Assembly: GCF_019635465.1 (NCBI RefSeq)
Contig: NZ_JAHBZK010000015.1
Coordinates: forward strand, 1-64,000
Direction: 5' to 3'
Length of the DNA stretch: 64,000 nucleotides
Origin: Hydrogenophaga sp.
Lineage (GTDB): Bacteria; Pseudomonadota; Gammaproteobacteria; Burkholderiales; Burkholderiaceae_C
Shown one piece after another: positions 36,294 to 48,286 of this stretch. Every line of letters begins with the position of its first letter. Position 1 is the stretch's first letter. A program made the translations under genes and the position numbers. The notes below the pieces were generated by a model. It worked only from the letters and a program-made list of their open reading frames with translations. It was not told where the DNA came from and did no database searches.

Positions 36294-36441
36294 TTGGGTC
36301 TGCGTTGTCATGCTCACGAGGGCTGAGTGAGCAATCTCGACAACCGTTGGAGTTTACCCTGAATAACACCCTGTTTCAGGAGGGCCCAACCCCTTTTTTG
36401 AAGCAACGGCGCGGCAGTCAGCGGTGCCGTTGCAGGCGTGA

Positions 36442-36858
36442 TCACTTGGCAGGGATCTCACCGGCGCCCGGCGCGGGTGCGGCAGGTGCGCTGGTGGCAG
36501 GCGCCGCTGCGGGTGCAGAGCCCGCGCCCGGAATCTGCTGCTCGGGCGTGGCCGGCGCAGCCGGCGCCGAGGGCACAGCTTCGAGCACGCTGCCCGAGCT
36601 GGCGGGCGTCTGACGCAAGTTGCCGAAGTAGGCCAGGCCCAGCGTGCACGCCAGAAAGATGCCTGCGAGCACTGCGGTGGTGCGAGAGAGGAAGTTGGCA
36701 CCACCCGACGCACCAAAGAGGCTGGCCGAGCCAGCACCACCGCCACCGAAGGCTGCGCCAGCGTCGGCCCCTTTGCCATGCTGCATCAGGATCAGGCCGA
36801 TCATGCCGAGTGCGGCCAGGATCTGCACCACAAGCAAGAGGGTCAACAAAACATTCAT
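36442..36858 (-). CDS. secG: Preprotein translocase subunit SecG
   Basis: 138 residues. Two transmembrane helices (about 1-21 and 55-76) flank the conserved cytoplasmic loop GLILMQHGKGADAGAAFGGG with the G-SLFG motif that follows. The C-terminal 55 residues are alanine/proline rich (PAAPATPEQQ...), a low-complexity tail common in betaproteobacteria. SecG assists SecYE in protein export. It lies 55 bases after tpiA on the same strand. Confidence 0.92.
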   Translation of the reverse strand: MNVLLTLLLVVQILAALGMIGLILMQHGKGADAGAAFGGGGAGSASLFGASGGANFLSRTTAVLAGIFLACTLGLAYFGNLRQTPASSGSVLEAVPSAPAAPATPEQQIPGAGSAPAAAPATSAPAAPAPGAGEIPAK

Positions 36859-36913
36859 CGCTTACTCCGGATACCAAGTCATCGGGGGCACACACGCCGC
36901 CCTGGGTTGTTGT

Positions 36914-37654
36914 TCAGTGGGCAGCGGCCACGATCTGAAGAAAATCGGGCGCCTTGAGCGATGCACCGCCAATCAGGCCGCCATCGATGTCGGGCTGCGC
37001 CAGCAAGCTGGCCGCGTTGGCCGCGTTCATGCTGCCGCCGTAAAGAATACGCACGCGCTCAGGGTGCTGGGTTGCCGCAGCCAGTTGCGCGCGCAGCACA
37101 GCATGAACCTGCTGCGCCTGCTCGGGCGACGCCGTCTTGCCGGTGCCAATGGCCCAGACCGGTTCGTAGGCGACAACGATTTCGCTGGTGCAATGCGCCA
37201 CCGCATGGATCACGGCGGCCAGCTGTCGCTTGACGACTTGCTCGGTGTCACCAGCTTCGCGCTCGGCCAGCGTTTCGCCCACGCACACGATGGGCGTGAC
37301 ACCACCCGACAGCGCCCGCTGCGCCTTTGCGGCCACGACCGCGTCGGTCTCGCCGTGGTACTGGCGGCGCTCGGAGTGGCCCACGATGGCGTAGCGGCAA
37401 CCGAAGTCGCGCAGCATGGCAACGGACACCTCACCGGTGTAGGCGCCCTGCTCGTGCGCCGATACATCCTGCGCACCCCAGGCCAGAGGGCTGGTTTGCA
37501 GCAGCGTCTGCATCTGCGCCAGGTACGGCGCTGGCGCACAAAGCGCCACGTCGGCGCCAGGTTGCCCGATGTCGGCGATCACCGCGCGCAACAGTGCCTC
37601 ATTGGCAGCAAGGCTGCCATTCATCTTCCAGTTGCCTGCAATCAGCTTTGTCAT
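36914..37654 (-). CDS. tpiA: Triosephosphate isomerase
   Basis: 246 residues from [13 protein letters not shown]. Catalytic residues are intact: Asn8 and Lys10 near the N-terminus, His93 in VGHSERR and Glu164 in [11 protein letters not shown]; the phosphate loop YGGSMNAAN follows near 208. It interconverts DHAP and glyceraldehyde-3-phosphate. The start is two bases after the stop of the oxidoreductase gene (TGAAAATG), so translation is coupled. Confidence 0.96.
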   Translation of the reverse strand: MTKLIAGNWKMNGSLAANEALLRAVIADIGQPGADVALCAPAPYLAQMQTLLQTSPLAWGAQDVSAHEQGAYTGEVSVAMLRDFGCRYAIVGHSERRQYHGETDAVVAAKAQRALSGGVTPIVCVGETLAEREAGDTEQVVKRQLAAVIHAVAHCTSEIVVAYEPVWAIGTGKTASPEQAQQVHAVLRAQLAAATQHPERVRILYGGSMNAANAASLLAQPDIDGGLIGGASLKAPDFLQIVAAAH

Positions 37655-37656
37655 TT

Positions 37657-38646
37657 TCAGGACCATCGCAGCATAAGCTTGCCGATGTGGCGGTTGGATT
37701 CCATCAAGGCATGCGCCGCCGCGGCATCTCCTGCCTCGAACACCTGGTGGATCACCGGCTTGATGGCACCAGCCTCGAGCAGCGGCCACACGTGCTTGCG
37801 CAGGGACTGCGCGATACCCGCCTTGAAGGCCACGGGCCTTGGGCGCAGCGTGGAGCCGGTGATGGTGAGCCGGCGCCGCAGCACCAGGCCCGCATTGAAT
37901 TCGGCCTTGACCCCGCCTTGCACGGCGATGATGACGAGGCGTCCGTCCTCGGCCAGGCAGTCAACCTCGCGAGCCACATAGGTGCCCGCGACCATGTCGA
38001 GAATCACATCGACCCCACGGCCGCCGGTGACATCGGCCACTGCCGCCACGAAATCCTGCGTGCGGTAGTTGATGGCGTGGTCCGCACCGAGCGACAGACA
38101 GGCCGCACACTTGTCGTCGCTGCCGGCCGTGGCGATCACCTTGGCGCCCATGGCTTTGGCAATCTGGATGGCGGTCACGCCGATGCCGCTGGTGCCACCC
38201 TGGACCAGCAAAGTCTCGCCCGATTGCAGGCGGCCGCGGTCGAAGACGTTGCTCCAGACGGTGAAGAAGGTCTCGGGCAGCGAGGCCGCGGCGACGTCGT
38301 CGAACCCAGCAGGCACCGGCAGACATTGCCCCACGGGTGCCACGCACCACTGGGCATAGCCACCGCCCGCGACCAGCGCGCAGACACGGTCGCCGACCTT
38401 GAGTCCGGCCTCGGCCATAGCCGCAACGTCACCGGATTCGATGACGCCAGCGATCTCCAGCCCTGGGATATCGGAGGCCCCCGGGGGCACGGGGTAGTTG
38501 CCAGTGCGTTGCAGCACATCCGGGCGATTGACGCCCGAAGCACTCACGCGCACAAGCACTTCGCCCGCGCCCGCCACCGGCCGCGCACGCTCAGCGAGCC
38601 GCAATACATCCGGCGCACCAAACGCGCTGATCTCGACGACCTGCAT
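37657..38646 (-). CDS. NAD(P)H-quinone oxidoreductase, zinc-independent MDR family (PIG3-like)
   Basis: 329 residues from [10 protein letters not shown] (ATG at 38646, with AGGA 8 bases upstream). Medium-chain dehydrogenase fold without zinc ligands: N-terminal catalytic domain with [20 protein letters not shown] (about 41-60), NADPH-binding [15 protein letters not shown] (about 149-163). PIG3-like quinone reductases form this group. The gene lies between pnp and tpiA and overlaps neither; 22 bases after the pnp stop. Substrate is not predictable from sequence. Confidence 0.85.
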   Translation of the reverse strand: MQVVEISAFGAPDVLRLAERARPVAGAGEVLVRVSASGVNRPDVLQRTGNYPVPPGASDIPGLEIAGVIESGDVAAMAEAGLKVGDRVCALVAGGGYAQWCVAPVGQCLPVPAGFDDVAAASLPETFFTVWSNVFDRGRLQSGETLLVQGGTSGIGVTAIQIAKAMGAKVIATAGSDDKCAACLSLGADHAINYRTQDFVAAVADVTGGRGVDVILDMVAGTYVAREVDCLAEDGRLVIIAVQGGVKAEFNAGLVLRRRLTITGSTLRPRPVAFKAGIAQSLRKHVWPLLEAGAIKPVIHQVFEAGDAAAAHALMESNRHIGKLMLRWS

Positions 38647-38668
38647 GCCGCGCATCCTGCGAGTGGCC

Positions 38669-40831
<2,163 letters not shown>

Positions 40832-40921
40832 GGGTTCATCTCCTGTGTGCCGCCCTTCAGGGGTGGCTTGGCGTGCAGCGATCTGCACCGTCTCCGGAGA
40901 ACGCACCCAGAACACGATGCC

Positions 40922-40960
40922 ATTCCAGAGGCGCTGCCGGATCGGCAGTGGCTTTGGAAT
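40922..40960 (-). promoter_or_regulatory. Leader hairpin upstream of pnp
   Basis: An imperfect 39-base inverted repeat: outer arms ATTCCA/TGGAAT, inner arms CTGCCG/CGGCAG around a three-base loop, with partly paired bases between. It lies about 90 bases before the pnp ATG and 58 bases after the rpsO terminator. In E. coli a leader hairpin is cut by RNase III and used by PNPase to repress its own message; the position fits the same role here, by analogy only. Confidence 0.6.
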
Positions 40961-41017
40961 GACACAGCTTCGCTTGGTGTGTGGTCTCCGGCCTCATGGA
41001 ACCGGTGTGTCAAACGC

Positions 41018-41051
41018 AAAAAGCCCGAGCCAGCGAACCAACTCAGGCTTT
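41018..41051 (-). terminator. Terminator after rpsO
   Basis: Minus-strand stem AAAGCCTGAG ... CTCGGGCTTT (one T-G pair) ending in a run of T (41022-41018), 24 bases after the rpsO stop. Likely partial, so that some transcripts read on into pnp. Confidence 0.75.
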
Positions 41052-41075
41052 CTGCATAGGCACACCCGGCTCGAA

Positions 41076-41342
41076 TTACTTGCGCAGGCCCAGTTTCTGG
41101 ATCAGGGCCAGGTAGCGGTCAGCGTCCTTGGCCTTGAGGTAGTCGAGCAGCTTGCGGCGGCGGCTCACCATGCGCAGCAGGCCGCGACGACCGTGGTGGT
41201 CCTTGGCGTGCGTCTTGAAGTGCGGGGTGAGTTCGTTGATGCGGGCCGTCAGGATGGCGACCTGGACTTCGGGGCTGCCGGTGTCGTTGGCGGCGCGGGC
41301 GTTGGCCGCGATGACGTCGGCCTTGACTTTTTGATCGATCAT
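41076..41342 (-). CDS. rpsO: 30S ribosomal protein S15
   Basis: 88 residues, the standard length ([20 protein letters not shown] start, slightly divergent from the usual MSL/MAI start). The 16S-binding motif [20 protein letters not shown] (about 41-60) and the C-terminus [20 protein letters not shown] are canonical. It binds 16S rRNA helix 22 early in assembly, and the gene can repress itself. Followed by terminator and pnp. Its leader (41343-41450) holds no pattern I can call. Confidence 0.96.
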   Translation of the reverse strand: MIDQKVKADVIAANARAANDTGSPEVQVAILTARINELTPHFKTHAKDHHGRRGLLRMVSRRRKLLDYLKAKDADRYLALIQKLGLRK

Positions 41343-41512
41343 GAATTTTCCTGTGGACTGGCGTCCCGCTGCAGCCAGGGCGATCCTGGGGATCACCAGC
41401 CGCGACGGGCGTGAAAGCCGCTGCGACCGCAACGGCAACCGCGCATTCTAGCTGAAGACGGCGCCAGCCGGAAATCCACTGTGCTCCTCTGAACCCGTCG
41501 CGCAGTGCCTGC

Positions 41513-42697
41513 TCACTGCGCAGTGGCCGGCGCGTCGAGCCACCGCCTCAATCGCTGAACCCCGTCGACCAGGCGGTTTGTCTCCCGGCTGGCGAAACAC
41601 CAGCGCAGCCAACCAGTAGCCTCCTGGCCGAATGCCCCGCCGGGCGCCAGTCCCAGCCCCGCTTCCCGAACCAGCCGTTTGGCGGTGCCCAGACAGTCTG
41701 GATGCCCCGGCAGGCGGAAGAAGGCGTACATGCCAGCCCGGGGCGTGGCGAGTTGAACGCCATCCAAGGCCTGCAGCAGCGGCACCAGCGTGTCACGGCA
41801 GCGGCGAAGGTGCGCCACCAGTGCGGGCGTCACCTCATCGCCGTGGGCGATGGCCGCCAAGGCGCCACGCTGCACGAACACCGGCGCGCACGAGGTGTTG
41901 AACTCAATCAGTTTGCCGACCGGCTCGGTCAGCGCTGGCGGCAGCACCAGCCAGCCCAGGCGCCACCCCGTCATGAGAAAGCTCTTGGAAAAGCTGTGGA
42001 CCACGATCAGCCGGTCGTCGGGCTCGGCCACATCCAGGAAGCTGGGCGCTGCGCCGTTGGCGGTGTCGTCGCCGTAGTACAGCCGCTCATAGACCTCGTC
42101 GGCCACGATCCAGGTGCCGGTGGACCGGCAATGGGTCAGGATGGCCTGTTGCTCGGCCACGGACAGAGAGAACCCGGTCGGGTTGCCGGGTGCGTTGATG
42201 ACCAGTACGCGCGTGTCCGCGGTCACCGCCGCCCGCAGGGCATCCAGGTCCAGTGTCCAGGCTCCGCCTTCGGCCACCAGCGGCACCGCCTTGATCCGCG
42301 CGCCCATCAGCAAGGGCTGAGCCACGAGGTTGGGCCAGACCGGCGTCACCACGGCCACTTCGTCACCGGCGTCCACCAGTGTCTGGGCCGCCAGCATCAG
42401 TCCGTTGACGCCGCCCGAGGTGACGGCGATGCGCCCGAACCAGTGGGCGGGGCCACGCCCCGGATGCAACCGGTCCGTGTAGCCCGCAATCGCCTCACGC
42501 AGTTCGGGCAGCCCCAGGTTGTGCGCGTAAAAGGTCTCGCCGGCCTGAAGTGACGCCATGGCGGCGGCGCGGATCGGCTCGGGCGTGACTTCGTCGCTTT
42601 CGCCAAACCAGAAGGCCAGCACACCCTCGCGCCCGATGCCTTCGTTGGCCACCTCCCGAATGCGAGAACCCTGCAGGTCCGCCACCACCTTGCGCAT
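41513..42697 (-). CDS. PLP-dependent aminotransferase, class I/II fold
   Basis: 394 residues. PLP-binding lysine is Lys238 in VHSFSKSFLMTGWRLGW; NAPGNPTGF (about 168-176) and the YERLYYGDD stretch are the aspartate-aminotransferase fold-type I motifs, and GMYAFFRLP at about 313 is the substrate-side segment. Members transfer amino groups between amino acids and 2-oxo acids; the specific substrate cannot be assigned. The neighbour is the binding protein at 42713, 15 bases upstream on the same strand, so they may form a unit. Confidence 0.85.
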   Translation of the reverse strand: MRKVVADLQGSRIREVANEGIGREGVLAFWFGESDEVTPEPIRAAAMASLQAGETFYAHNLGLPELREAIAGYTDRLHPGRGPAHWFGRIAVTSGGVNGLMLAAQTLVDAGDEVAVVTPVWPNLVAQPLLMGARIKAVPLVAEGGAWTLDLDALRAAVTADTRVLVINAPGNPTGFSLSVAEQQAILTHCRSTGTWIVADEVYERLYYGDDTANGAAPSFLDVAEPDDRLIVVHSFSKSFLMTGWRLGWLVLPPALTEPVGKLIEFNTSCAPVFVQRGALAAIAHGDEVTPALVAHLRRCRDTLVPLLQALDGVQLATPRAGMYAFFRLPGHPDCLGTAKRLVREAGLGLAPGGAFGQEATGWLRWCFASRETNRLVDGVQRLRRWLDAPATAQ

Positions 42698-42712
42698 CGA
42701 ATCACTCCGTCG

Positions 42713-43999
42713 TCAGAAACGCGGCATCGTACAGGTGTGGGGCATCTCGGCCTGCTGTGGGGTCAGGGCGCGGATCACGCGAAAGCCATAGCCCGAACCT
42801 TCGACATCGAACGGCACACCCGGCTCGCCCTGGCGGTCCATGACGGCCACCGCCAGCGATTGCTGGAACTGGTGGTCTGCCCCGCGCATGCGACCACGTT
42901 GACCGGCCAACACCACGTCCGCGCGTTCCAACGCCTGCGCGATGGCGCCCGACTCCACCTTGCCCGCGCGCTCGATGGCCTGCGCCAGTGCTTCGATCAT
43001 GAGGTGCATGCGCATGTGCACGTAGTCGTCGGCGGGGTTCGGGAAGCGGGCGCGGAACTGGCGGTAAAACGCCTCACTGTCGGGCGAGGGCATGTTGGGA
43101 AACCAGTCGGCCACGGCAATCACCTTGCCGATGCCCGCATCGCCAATCGCGGCGGGTGCGCCGAGCGCGTTGCCATAGAACGTGTAGAAGCGGCCGTCAA
43201 AGCCCACTTCACGCGCAGCCTTGACCAGCAGGGTCAGGTCATTGCCCCAGTTGCCGGTGAGCACGGCCTGCGCACCGCTGGCCTTGATCTTGGCCGCGTA
43301 GGGCAGGAAGTCCTTGATGCGGGCCATGGGGTGCAGCTCGTCGCCAACGATCTGCACGTCCGGGCGCTGTGCGGCCAGCTGGCGCCGCGCCTCTTTGAGC
43401 ACGCCTTGCCCGAAGCTGTAGTCCTGCCCGATGAGGTAGATGCGCTGCAGCGCCTTGTCCTCGCGCAACACGCTCATCAGCGCCGACATGCGCATGTCGG
43501 CATGGGCGTCGAAGCGAAAGTGCCAGGGGCTGCACTTTTCGTTGGTCAGCGTGGGGTCGACGGCGGAATAGTTCAGGTACAGCACGCGCCGCTGCGGCTC
43601 GCGCTCGTTGTGCTTGTTCACGGCCTCGATCAGCGCGCTGGCTGTGGCCGATGAGTTGCCCTGGGCAACGATGGTGATGCCGCGATCGAGCGCCGCCCGC
43701 ATGGCCGACAAGGCCTCTTCGGTCTGGCCTTTGCTGTCGAAGCGCTCGATCTGCAGCGGACGGGCGCCCCCCGGCAGCTTGACGCCACCGCGGGCGTTGA
43801 CGCGCTCGGCGGCCCAGACCAGGTTGCGCATGACGGCCTCGCCAGTGTTGGCAAACGGCCCCGACATGCCCTCGACCAAGGCAATGCGGATGGGCTCGGC
43901 AGCGGCAGGCGCGCTCTGAGCGTGAACGATGGACAGACCGCCAAAGGTCAGGAAGGCCAGCGCGGCGACGGCGCCGCGGCGGCGAAGGGTGTTGGGCAT
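42713..43999 (-). CDS. Branched-chain-amino-acid-type ABC substrate-binding protein
   Basis: 428 residues from MPNTLRRRGAVAALAFLTFG (ATG at 43999 with GGAG 6 bases upstream). Signal peptide up to about residue 27 (ends VHAQ). The mature part matches periplasmic-binding protein type I (Leu/Ile/Val family): RIALVEGMSGPFANTGEAVM near 39-58, VAQGNSSATASALIEAV near 112, and a late VEGSGYGFRVIRA. No permease or ATPase gene is adjacent, so it either uses distant partners or a different role. Ligand unknown. Confidence 0.82.
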   Translation of the reverse strand: MPNTLRRRGAVAALAFLTFGGLSIVHAQSAPAAAEPIRIALVEGMSGPFANTGEAVMRNLVWAAERVNARGGVKLPGGARPLQIERFDSKGQTEEALSAMRAALDRGITIVAQGNSSATASALIEAVNKHNEREPQRRVLYLNYSAVDPTLTNEKCSPWHFRFDAHADMRMSALMSVLREDKALQRIYLIGQDYSFGQGVLKEARRQLAAQRPDVQIVGDELHPMARIKDFLPYAAKIKASGAQAVLTGNWGNDLTLLVKAAREVGFDGRFYTFYGNALGAPAAIGDAGIGKVIAVADWFPNMPSPDSEAFYRQFRARFPNPADDYVHMRMHLMIEALAQAIERAGKVESGAIAQALERADVVLAGQRGRMRGADHQFQQSLAVAVMDRQGEPGVPFDVEGSGYGFRVIRALTPQQAEMPHTCTMPRF

Positions 44000-44159
44000 G
44001 TGGTTCTCCATACGGGTGAGCAAGGGCCGGGCAAAAGGCTGCCAGCCCTATGTCGCCTACGCGACAGGATGAGACTCTAATTCATAATTACGCCGATACT
44101 CCCCCGGCGGTCGGGGAAGCTGGCCAACGCAACATGCCAGGATCGCCAGGGCAACGCGT

Positions 44160-45245
44160 TCATGCCGGCGCGCCCAATTCGGTCAACGGCCAACGCGGCG
44201 CCACATCGAAATGTCCGTGCGGGCCATTGGCGGCGACCAGACCTGCCTGCACTCTCAGGCCCGCAGCCAGCGCGATCATGGCGCCGTTGTCGGTGCACAG
44301 CGCCAGCTCCGGGTAGTGCACGCGCAGGCCACGTCGCGCGGCGGCCGCGTCAAGCTGGTGGCGCAAACGGGCGTTCGCCCCCACGCCGCCGGCCACCACC
44401 AATCTTTTCAAGCCGGTCCGGGTCAGCGCCGCGAGCGACTTCTTCACCAGCACGTCCACGATGGCCGCCTGGGCGCTGGCCGCCACATCGGCCTTCTGCT
44501 GCGCCGTCAACGGATCGGCCAGGTGGCTGGTCGCCGGGCCCTCGGGCGCGGCGTGCGCCAGCCGCTTCACCTGGGTGAGCACCGCGGTCTTGAGCCCGGC
44601 AAACGAAAAATCCAGATCGCCGCTGTGCAGCAGGGGCCGCGGCAGTTTGAAGGCGTTGTCGTCGCCCTGCTCTGCCAGGCGCGCCAGCGCCGGGCCACCG
44701 GGATAGCCCAGTCCGAGCAGCTTGGCCGACTTGTCGAAGGCCTCGCCCGCGGCGTCGTCGATGGTCTCGCCCAGCAGCTCGTAGCGGCCCACGCCGTCGA
44801 CCCGCATGAGCTGCGTGTGCCCGCCGGACACCAGCAGCGCCACAAACGGAAAGCTCGGCGGGTCGGCGCTCAGGAAGGGTGAGAGCAGATGCCCTTCGAG
44901 GTGGTGCACCGAGATCACCGGCTTGCCCAGCGCCATGCCCAGCGCGTGCGCCACACCGGTGCCCACCAGCAAGGCGCCGGCCAGCCCCGGTCCGCGGGTG
45001 CAGGCCACCGCGTCAACGGCCGACAGCGCCAGGCCCGCCTGGGCCAGCACCGCGTCGGTCAAGGGCAGCACGCGGCGGATATGGTCGCGACTGGCCAGTT
45101 CGGGCACCACGCCGCCGTAGGCCTGGTGCATCGCAATCTGGCTGTGCAGCGCATGCCCCAGCAACCGAGGCACACTCGTGCCCTCGGCATCGACCAGGGC
45201 CACACCGGTTTCGTCGCAGGAGGATTCAATACCCAGGATCCGCAT
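44160..45245 (-). CDS. tsaD: tRNA N6-adenosine threonylcarbamoyltransferase TsaD
   Basis: 361 residues. [20 protein letters not shown] at the start is the ASKHA entry; the metal-binding His pair H115-x3-H119 (HHLEGH) and the later [10 protein letters not shown] and [12 protein letters not shown] motifs are intact. With TsaB, TsaC and TsaE it makes the t6A base at position 37 of tRNAs reading ANN codons. Stand-alone gene, divergent from the NIT-ANTAR gene with 72 bases between. Confidence 0.95.
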   Translation of the reverse strand: MRILGIESSCDETGVALVDAEGTSVPRLLGHALHSQIAMHQAYGGVVPELASRDHIRRVLPLTDAVLAQAGLALSAVDAVACTRGPGLAGALLVGTGVAHALGMALGKPVISVHHLEGHLLSPFLSADPPSFPFVALLVSGGHTQLMRVDGVGRYELLGETIDDAAGEAFDKSAKLLGLGYPGGPALARLAEQGDDNAFKLPRPLLHSGDLDFSFAGLKTAVLTQVKRLAHAAPEGPATSHLADPLTAQQKADVAASAQAAIVDVLVKKSLAALTRTGLKRLVVAGGVGANARLRHQLDAAAARRGLRVHYPELALCTDNGAMIALAAGLRVQAGLVAANGPHGHFDVAPRWPLTELGAPA

Positions 45246-45317
45246 GAGGGCCGAGAGTGTAAGGGCGGCACATTTGTTGCTGCCGGGCTCTGGCAAGAGC
45301 CATCGACGGGAACGGAT

Positions 45318-46574
45318 ATGAAGACAGGCCTGGACTTTCTGCTGGCCGCCAAGCGCTGCGAGATCGATGGCCTGCAGCGACTGGCGCTCACCGCCACCTG
45401 GGTGGACGTGACCGCGCGCCTGGTGCACACGCTGCAGCGCGAGCGCGGGCTCTCCAACATGTACCTGGCCGCACAAGGCGAGCGCCACACCGGGGCGCGC
45501 CTGACGCAGATCGCCATGTCCCGGCAGGTCGAGGCCGACTGGCGCCAGCAGATCGAGCGTGTGGACGCCAGTGCCGCGCAGGCGGGCCCGGGGGCGCGCC
45601 TGTTCAGCCGCATCGCCTATGTCCTGCAAGGCCTGGACGGACTGGACGCCCTGCGCCAACGCATCGACGAGCGCCGCTGGGACACGGCGCAGTCCACCGA
45701 AGCCTATGTCCGGCTGATCGCCGCGCTGCTGGCGGTGGTGTTCGAGGCCGCCGACAGCGCGTCCGACCCCGCCATCTCGCGTCGACTGGTGGCGCTGTTC
45801 AACTTCATGCAGGGCAAGGAGTTCGCGGGGCAGGAACGCGCGGTAGGCGCGGCCATGTTCGGCAGCGGCCACGCCGAGCAGGCCGAGCAACAGCGGTTGC
45901 TGCACCTGATCGAATCGCAGGAGCGCTGCCTCGAAGTGGTGGGCACCTACGCACCGCCCGAGATCCGCGCCATGCTCAGCGCGCCGCATGTCAGCGCCAC
46001 GCTGGCCGACCTGGAACGCCTGCGCCGGGTGCTGTGCACGACCACGCAGGGCTCGGTGCTCAAGCCGGAACTCAGCCAGGTCTGGTTCGACACCTGCACC
46101 GCACGCATTGACGCCATGAAGGCGGTGGAAGACCGCCTGACCCAGGACCTCGGAGAGGCCTGTAGCGCCAAGATCGCCCAGGCCCAGGCCGAACTGGCCA
46201 GCTTTGGTGCAATCAGCGCCGACGCACCGCCCGACCCGCTGGACTTCTACCAGGCCGCGGGCGACGGCGCGCAGGCCGCCCAGGCGTCCAAGAGCTTCGC
46301 CCTCACGCTGGAGCGCTCGGTGCTCGACCTGGTGCACGACCAGGCCAAGCGGCTGCAGGCCATGGGCGACGAACTCGAGGCCGTGCGCGCCAGCCTGAAC
46401 GAGCGACGGGTCATCGAGCGCGCCAAGGGCCTGTTGATGGCGCACCGCCACCTCAGCGAAGCCGAAGCGCACAAGACGCTGCGCCAGATGGCCATGAACC
46501 AGAACCGGCGCATCGTCGACGTCGCCGAGGCGGTGCTGGCCATGGCCGACGTGCTGCCCGCGGCGCGCTCCTGA
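45318..46574 (+). CDS. nasR: NIT-ANTAR nitrate-responsive antiterminator (NasR type)
   Basis: 418 residues. The N-terminal two-thirds is a NIT (nitrate/nitrite-sensing) domain, recognised by the [17 protein letters not shown] helix at 39-55, with long amphipathic helices. The last 66 residues form an ANTAR domain: [20 protein letters not shown], then [22 protein letters not shown]. In Klebsiella, NasR binds nitrate or nitrite and then a two-hairpin RNA, stopping an intrinsic terminator in the nasF leader. Here two such leaders follow, before nrtA and before nirB. No DNA-binding domain is present, so the target is RNA. It is the first gene of the nitrate region; its own promoter is between it and tsaD. 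Confidence 0.9.
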   Translation: MKTGLDFLLAAKRCEIDGLQRLALTATWVDVTARLVHTLQRERGLSNMYLAAQGERHTGARLTQIAMSRQVEADWRQQIERVDASAAQAGPGARLFSRIAYVLQGLDGLDALRQRIDERRWDTAQSTEAYVRLIAALLAVVFEAADSASDPAISRRLVALFNFMQGKEFAGQERAVGAAMFGSGHAEQAEQQRLLHLIESQERCLEVVGTYAPPEIRAMLSAPHVSATLADLERLRRVLCTTTQGSVLKPELSQVWFDTCTARIDAMKAVEDRLTQDLGEACSAKIAQAQAELASFGAISADAPPDPLDFYQAAGDGAQAAQASKSFALTLERSVLDLVHDQAKRLQAMGDELEAVRASLNERRVIERAKGLLMAHRHLSEAEAHKTLRQMAMNQNRRIVDVAEAVLAMADVLPAARS

Positions 46575-46743
46575 CCCCCTCCGGCCGCTGCCCGTGCGCC
46601 ACCAATTCGGGGCGCACCACGCCCCGACATGCTGCATTGCACCACGGGTGGGCGAGGACACCAGGCGGTAGGACCCTCACCACACCTTCAGAATCTCCAA
46701 TGATTTCAACAACTTGGCATTCCACGCCAATGCCAGGAAGCGC

Positions 46744-46759
46744 TGGCACGCTTGCTGCT
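46744..46759 (+). promoter_or_regulatory. Sigma-54-type promoter of the nrtABC unit
   Basis: TGGCACG, four bases, then CTGCT: the -24/-12 pattern TGGCACG-N4-TTGCW with one mismatch, and the diagnostic GG and GC exactly 10 bases apart (46745-46746, 46757-46758). The start would be near 46770, just before the two-hairpin leader. Sigma-54 promoters of nitrogen assimilation are activated by NtrC. A weak NtrC-like half-match (GCACCACGGGTGGGC) is at 46639-46653 and a 21-base palindrome lies at 46715-46735. Confidence 0.78.
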
Positions 46760-46778
46760 TGATACGAAGCGACGGTGA

Positions 46779-46881
46779 CCAGCCAACGGCGGCGGGGCAC
46801 CCCCCGGTCAGACCGGAACAGGACAACGGCGTCCATTGCGTGTTCGCGAAAGCGGGCGCTGCGATGGACGCCATTTTTTTT
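46779..46881 (+). promoter_or_regulatory. ANTAR-type antitermination leader before nrtA
   Basis: Hairpin 1: GCC at 46782-46784 and GGC at 46791-46793 with hexaloop AACGGC. Hairpin 2: GGAC 46821-46824 and GTCC 46831-46834 with the same hexaloop AACGGC. Both loops have A at position 1 and G at position 4, the ANTAR target rule. The terminator stem (GGCGTCCAT 46828-46836 with ATGGACGCC 46864-46872, then eight T) uses the 3' half of hairpin 2, so binding hairpin 2 blocks the terminator. The nrtA ATG is 31 bases beyond. Confidence 0.85.
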
Positions 46882-46912
46882 GGCCCGATTTTTTGTCTCG
46901 CAGGAGCATTCC

Positions 46913-48283
46913 ATGACTGCATCGCCCCGCCACTTCAACCGCCGCCAGTTCACCGCCCAGGCTTTGGCCCTGGCTGGCGCCACCACCCTCGGCCTGCCGG
47001 CCCACGCACAGAAGGGCCCACGTCCCGAAAAGGAAGCCCTCAAGTTCGGCTTCATCAAACTCACCGACTGCGCCCCGCTGGTCATCGCCTACGAAAAAGG
47101 CTTCTTCGAAGACGAAGGCCTGTTCGTCACGCTGGAAGCACAGGCCAACTGGAAGGTGCTGCTCGATCGCGTGATCGACGGCCAGCTCGACGGCGCGCAC
47201 ATGCTGGCCGGCCAGCCGCTGGGCGCCTCGATCGGCTTCGGCACCAAGGCCGACATCGTCACCGCCTTCAGCATGGACCTCAACGGCAACGCCATCACCG
47301 TCTCCAATGCGGTGTGGGCCGAGATGAAGCCGCACCTGCCGATGAAGGACGGCAAGGTCGTGCACCCGGTCAAGGCCGACGCGCTCAAGAAAGTGGTCGA
47401 TGCCTGGAAGAAGGAAGGCAAGCCTTTCAAGATGGGCATGGTCTTCCCCGTCTCGACGCACAACTACGAACTGCGCTACTGGCTCGCCGCCGGTGGCCTC
47501 AACCCCGGCTACTACACCGCCAGCGACATCTCGGGCACCCAGCGCGCCGACGTGCTGCTCTCGGTCACCCCGCCGCCGCAGATGCCCGCCACCATGGAAG
47601 CCGGCACCATCCACGGCTATTGCGTGGGCGAGCCCTGGAACCAGCAGGCAGTGTTCAAGGGCATTGGTGTGCCGGTGATCACCGATCACCAGATCTGGAA
47701 GAACAACCCCGAGAAGGTGTTCGGTGTGATGGGCGAGTGGGCCAAGGCCAACCCCAACACGCACGTGGCCGTCATCAAGGCGCTGATTCGCGCCGGCCAG
47801 TGGCTCGATGCCTCCATGGCCAACCGCGTCGAGGCGGTCAAGATCCTGTCGAAGTCGCAATACGTCGGCGCCGACGCCGAGGTGATCGGCAACAGCATGA
47901 CCGGCACCTTCGAGTTTGAAAAAGGCGACAAGCGCCCGGCACCGGACTTCAACGTCTTCTTCCGCGACTACGCCACCTACCCCTTCTACAGCGACGCCAT
48001 CTGGTACCTCACCCAGATGCGCCGCTGGGGTCAGATCACCGAGTCCAAGCCCGACAGCTGGTACATGGAAACGGCCAAGCGCGTGTACCGACCCGACGTC
48101 TACCTGCAGGCCGCCAACGCGCTGGTCGCCGAAGGCAAGATCAAGGCCACCGACGTGCCCAAGACCGATAGCTTCAAGCCGGTGGACAACACCTTCATCG
48201 ACGGCGTGGCCTACGACGGTCGCAAGCCCAACGAGTACCTGTCCAAGTTCAAGATCGGCCTCAAAGAGTCCGACAAGGGGTAA
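46913..48283 (+). CDS. nrtA: Nitrate ABC transporter substrate-binding protein NrtA/NasF
   Basis: 456 residues with an AGGAG site before the ATG. A twin-arginine-like signal ([20 protein letters not shown], cleavage near residue 33 after AHA) sends it to the periplasm, typical of NrtA. The mature protein matches the nitrate/sulfonate binding family: [20 protein letters not shown] near 46-65, [19 protein letters not shown] near 180 and [15 protein letters not shown] near 240. First gene after the leader; nrtB follows 3 bases later. Confidence 0.92.
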   Translation: MTASPRHFNRRQFTAQALALAGATTLGLPAHAQKGPRPEKEALKFGFIKLTDCAPLVIAYEKGFFEDEGLFVTLEAQANWKVLLDRVIDGQLDGAHMLAGQPLGASIGFGTKADIVTAFSMDLNGNAITVSNAVWAEMKPHLPMKDGKVVHPVKADALKKVVDAWKKEGKPFKMGMVFPVSTHNYELRYWLAAGGLNPGYYTASDISGTQRADVLLSVTPPPQMPATMEAGTIHGYCVGEPWNQQAVFKGIGVPVITDHQIWKNNPEKVFGVMGEWAKANPNTHVAVIKALIRAGQWLDASMANRVEAVKILSKSQYVGADAEVIGNSMTGTFEFEKGDKRPAPDFNVFFRDYATYPFYSDAIWYLTQMRRWGQITESKPDSWYMETAKRVYRPDVYLQAANALVAEGKIKATDVPKTDSFKPVDNTFIDGVAYDGRKPNEYLSKFKIGLKESDKG

Positions 48284-48286
48284 GCC

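Noticed and set aside
46594-46617. Inverted repeat GTGCGCC/GGCGCAC after the NIT-ANTAR gene, considered as NtrC site or terminator
   Set aside because: The spacing is too wide for NtrC (10 bases between the halves) and no T run follows. It may be a weak hairpin only.
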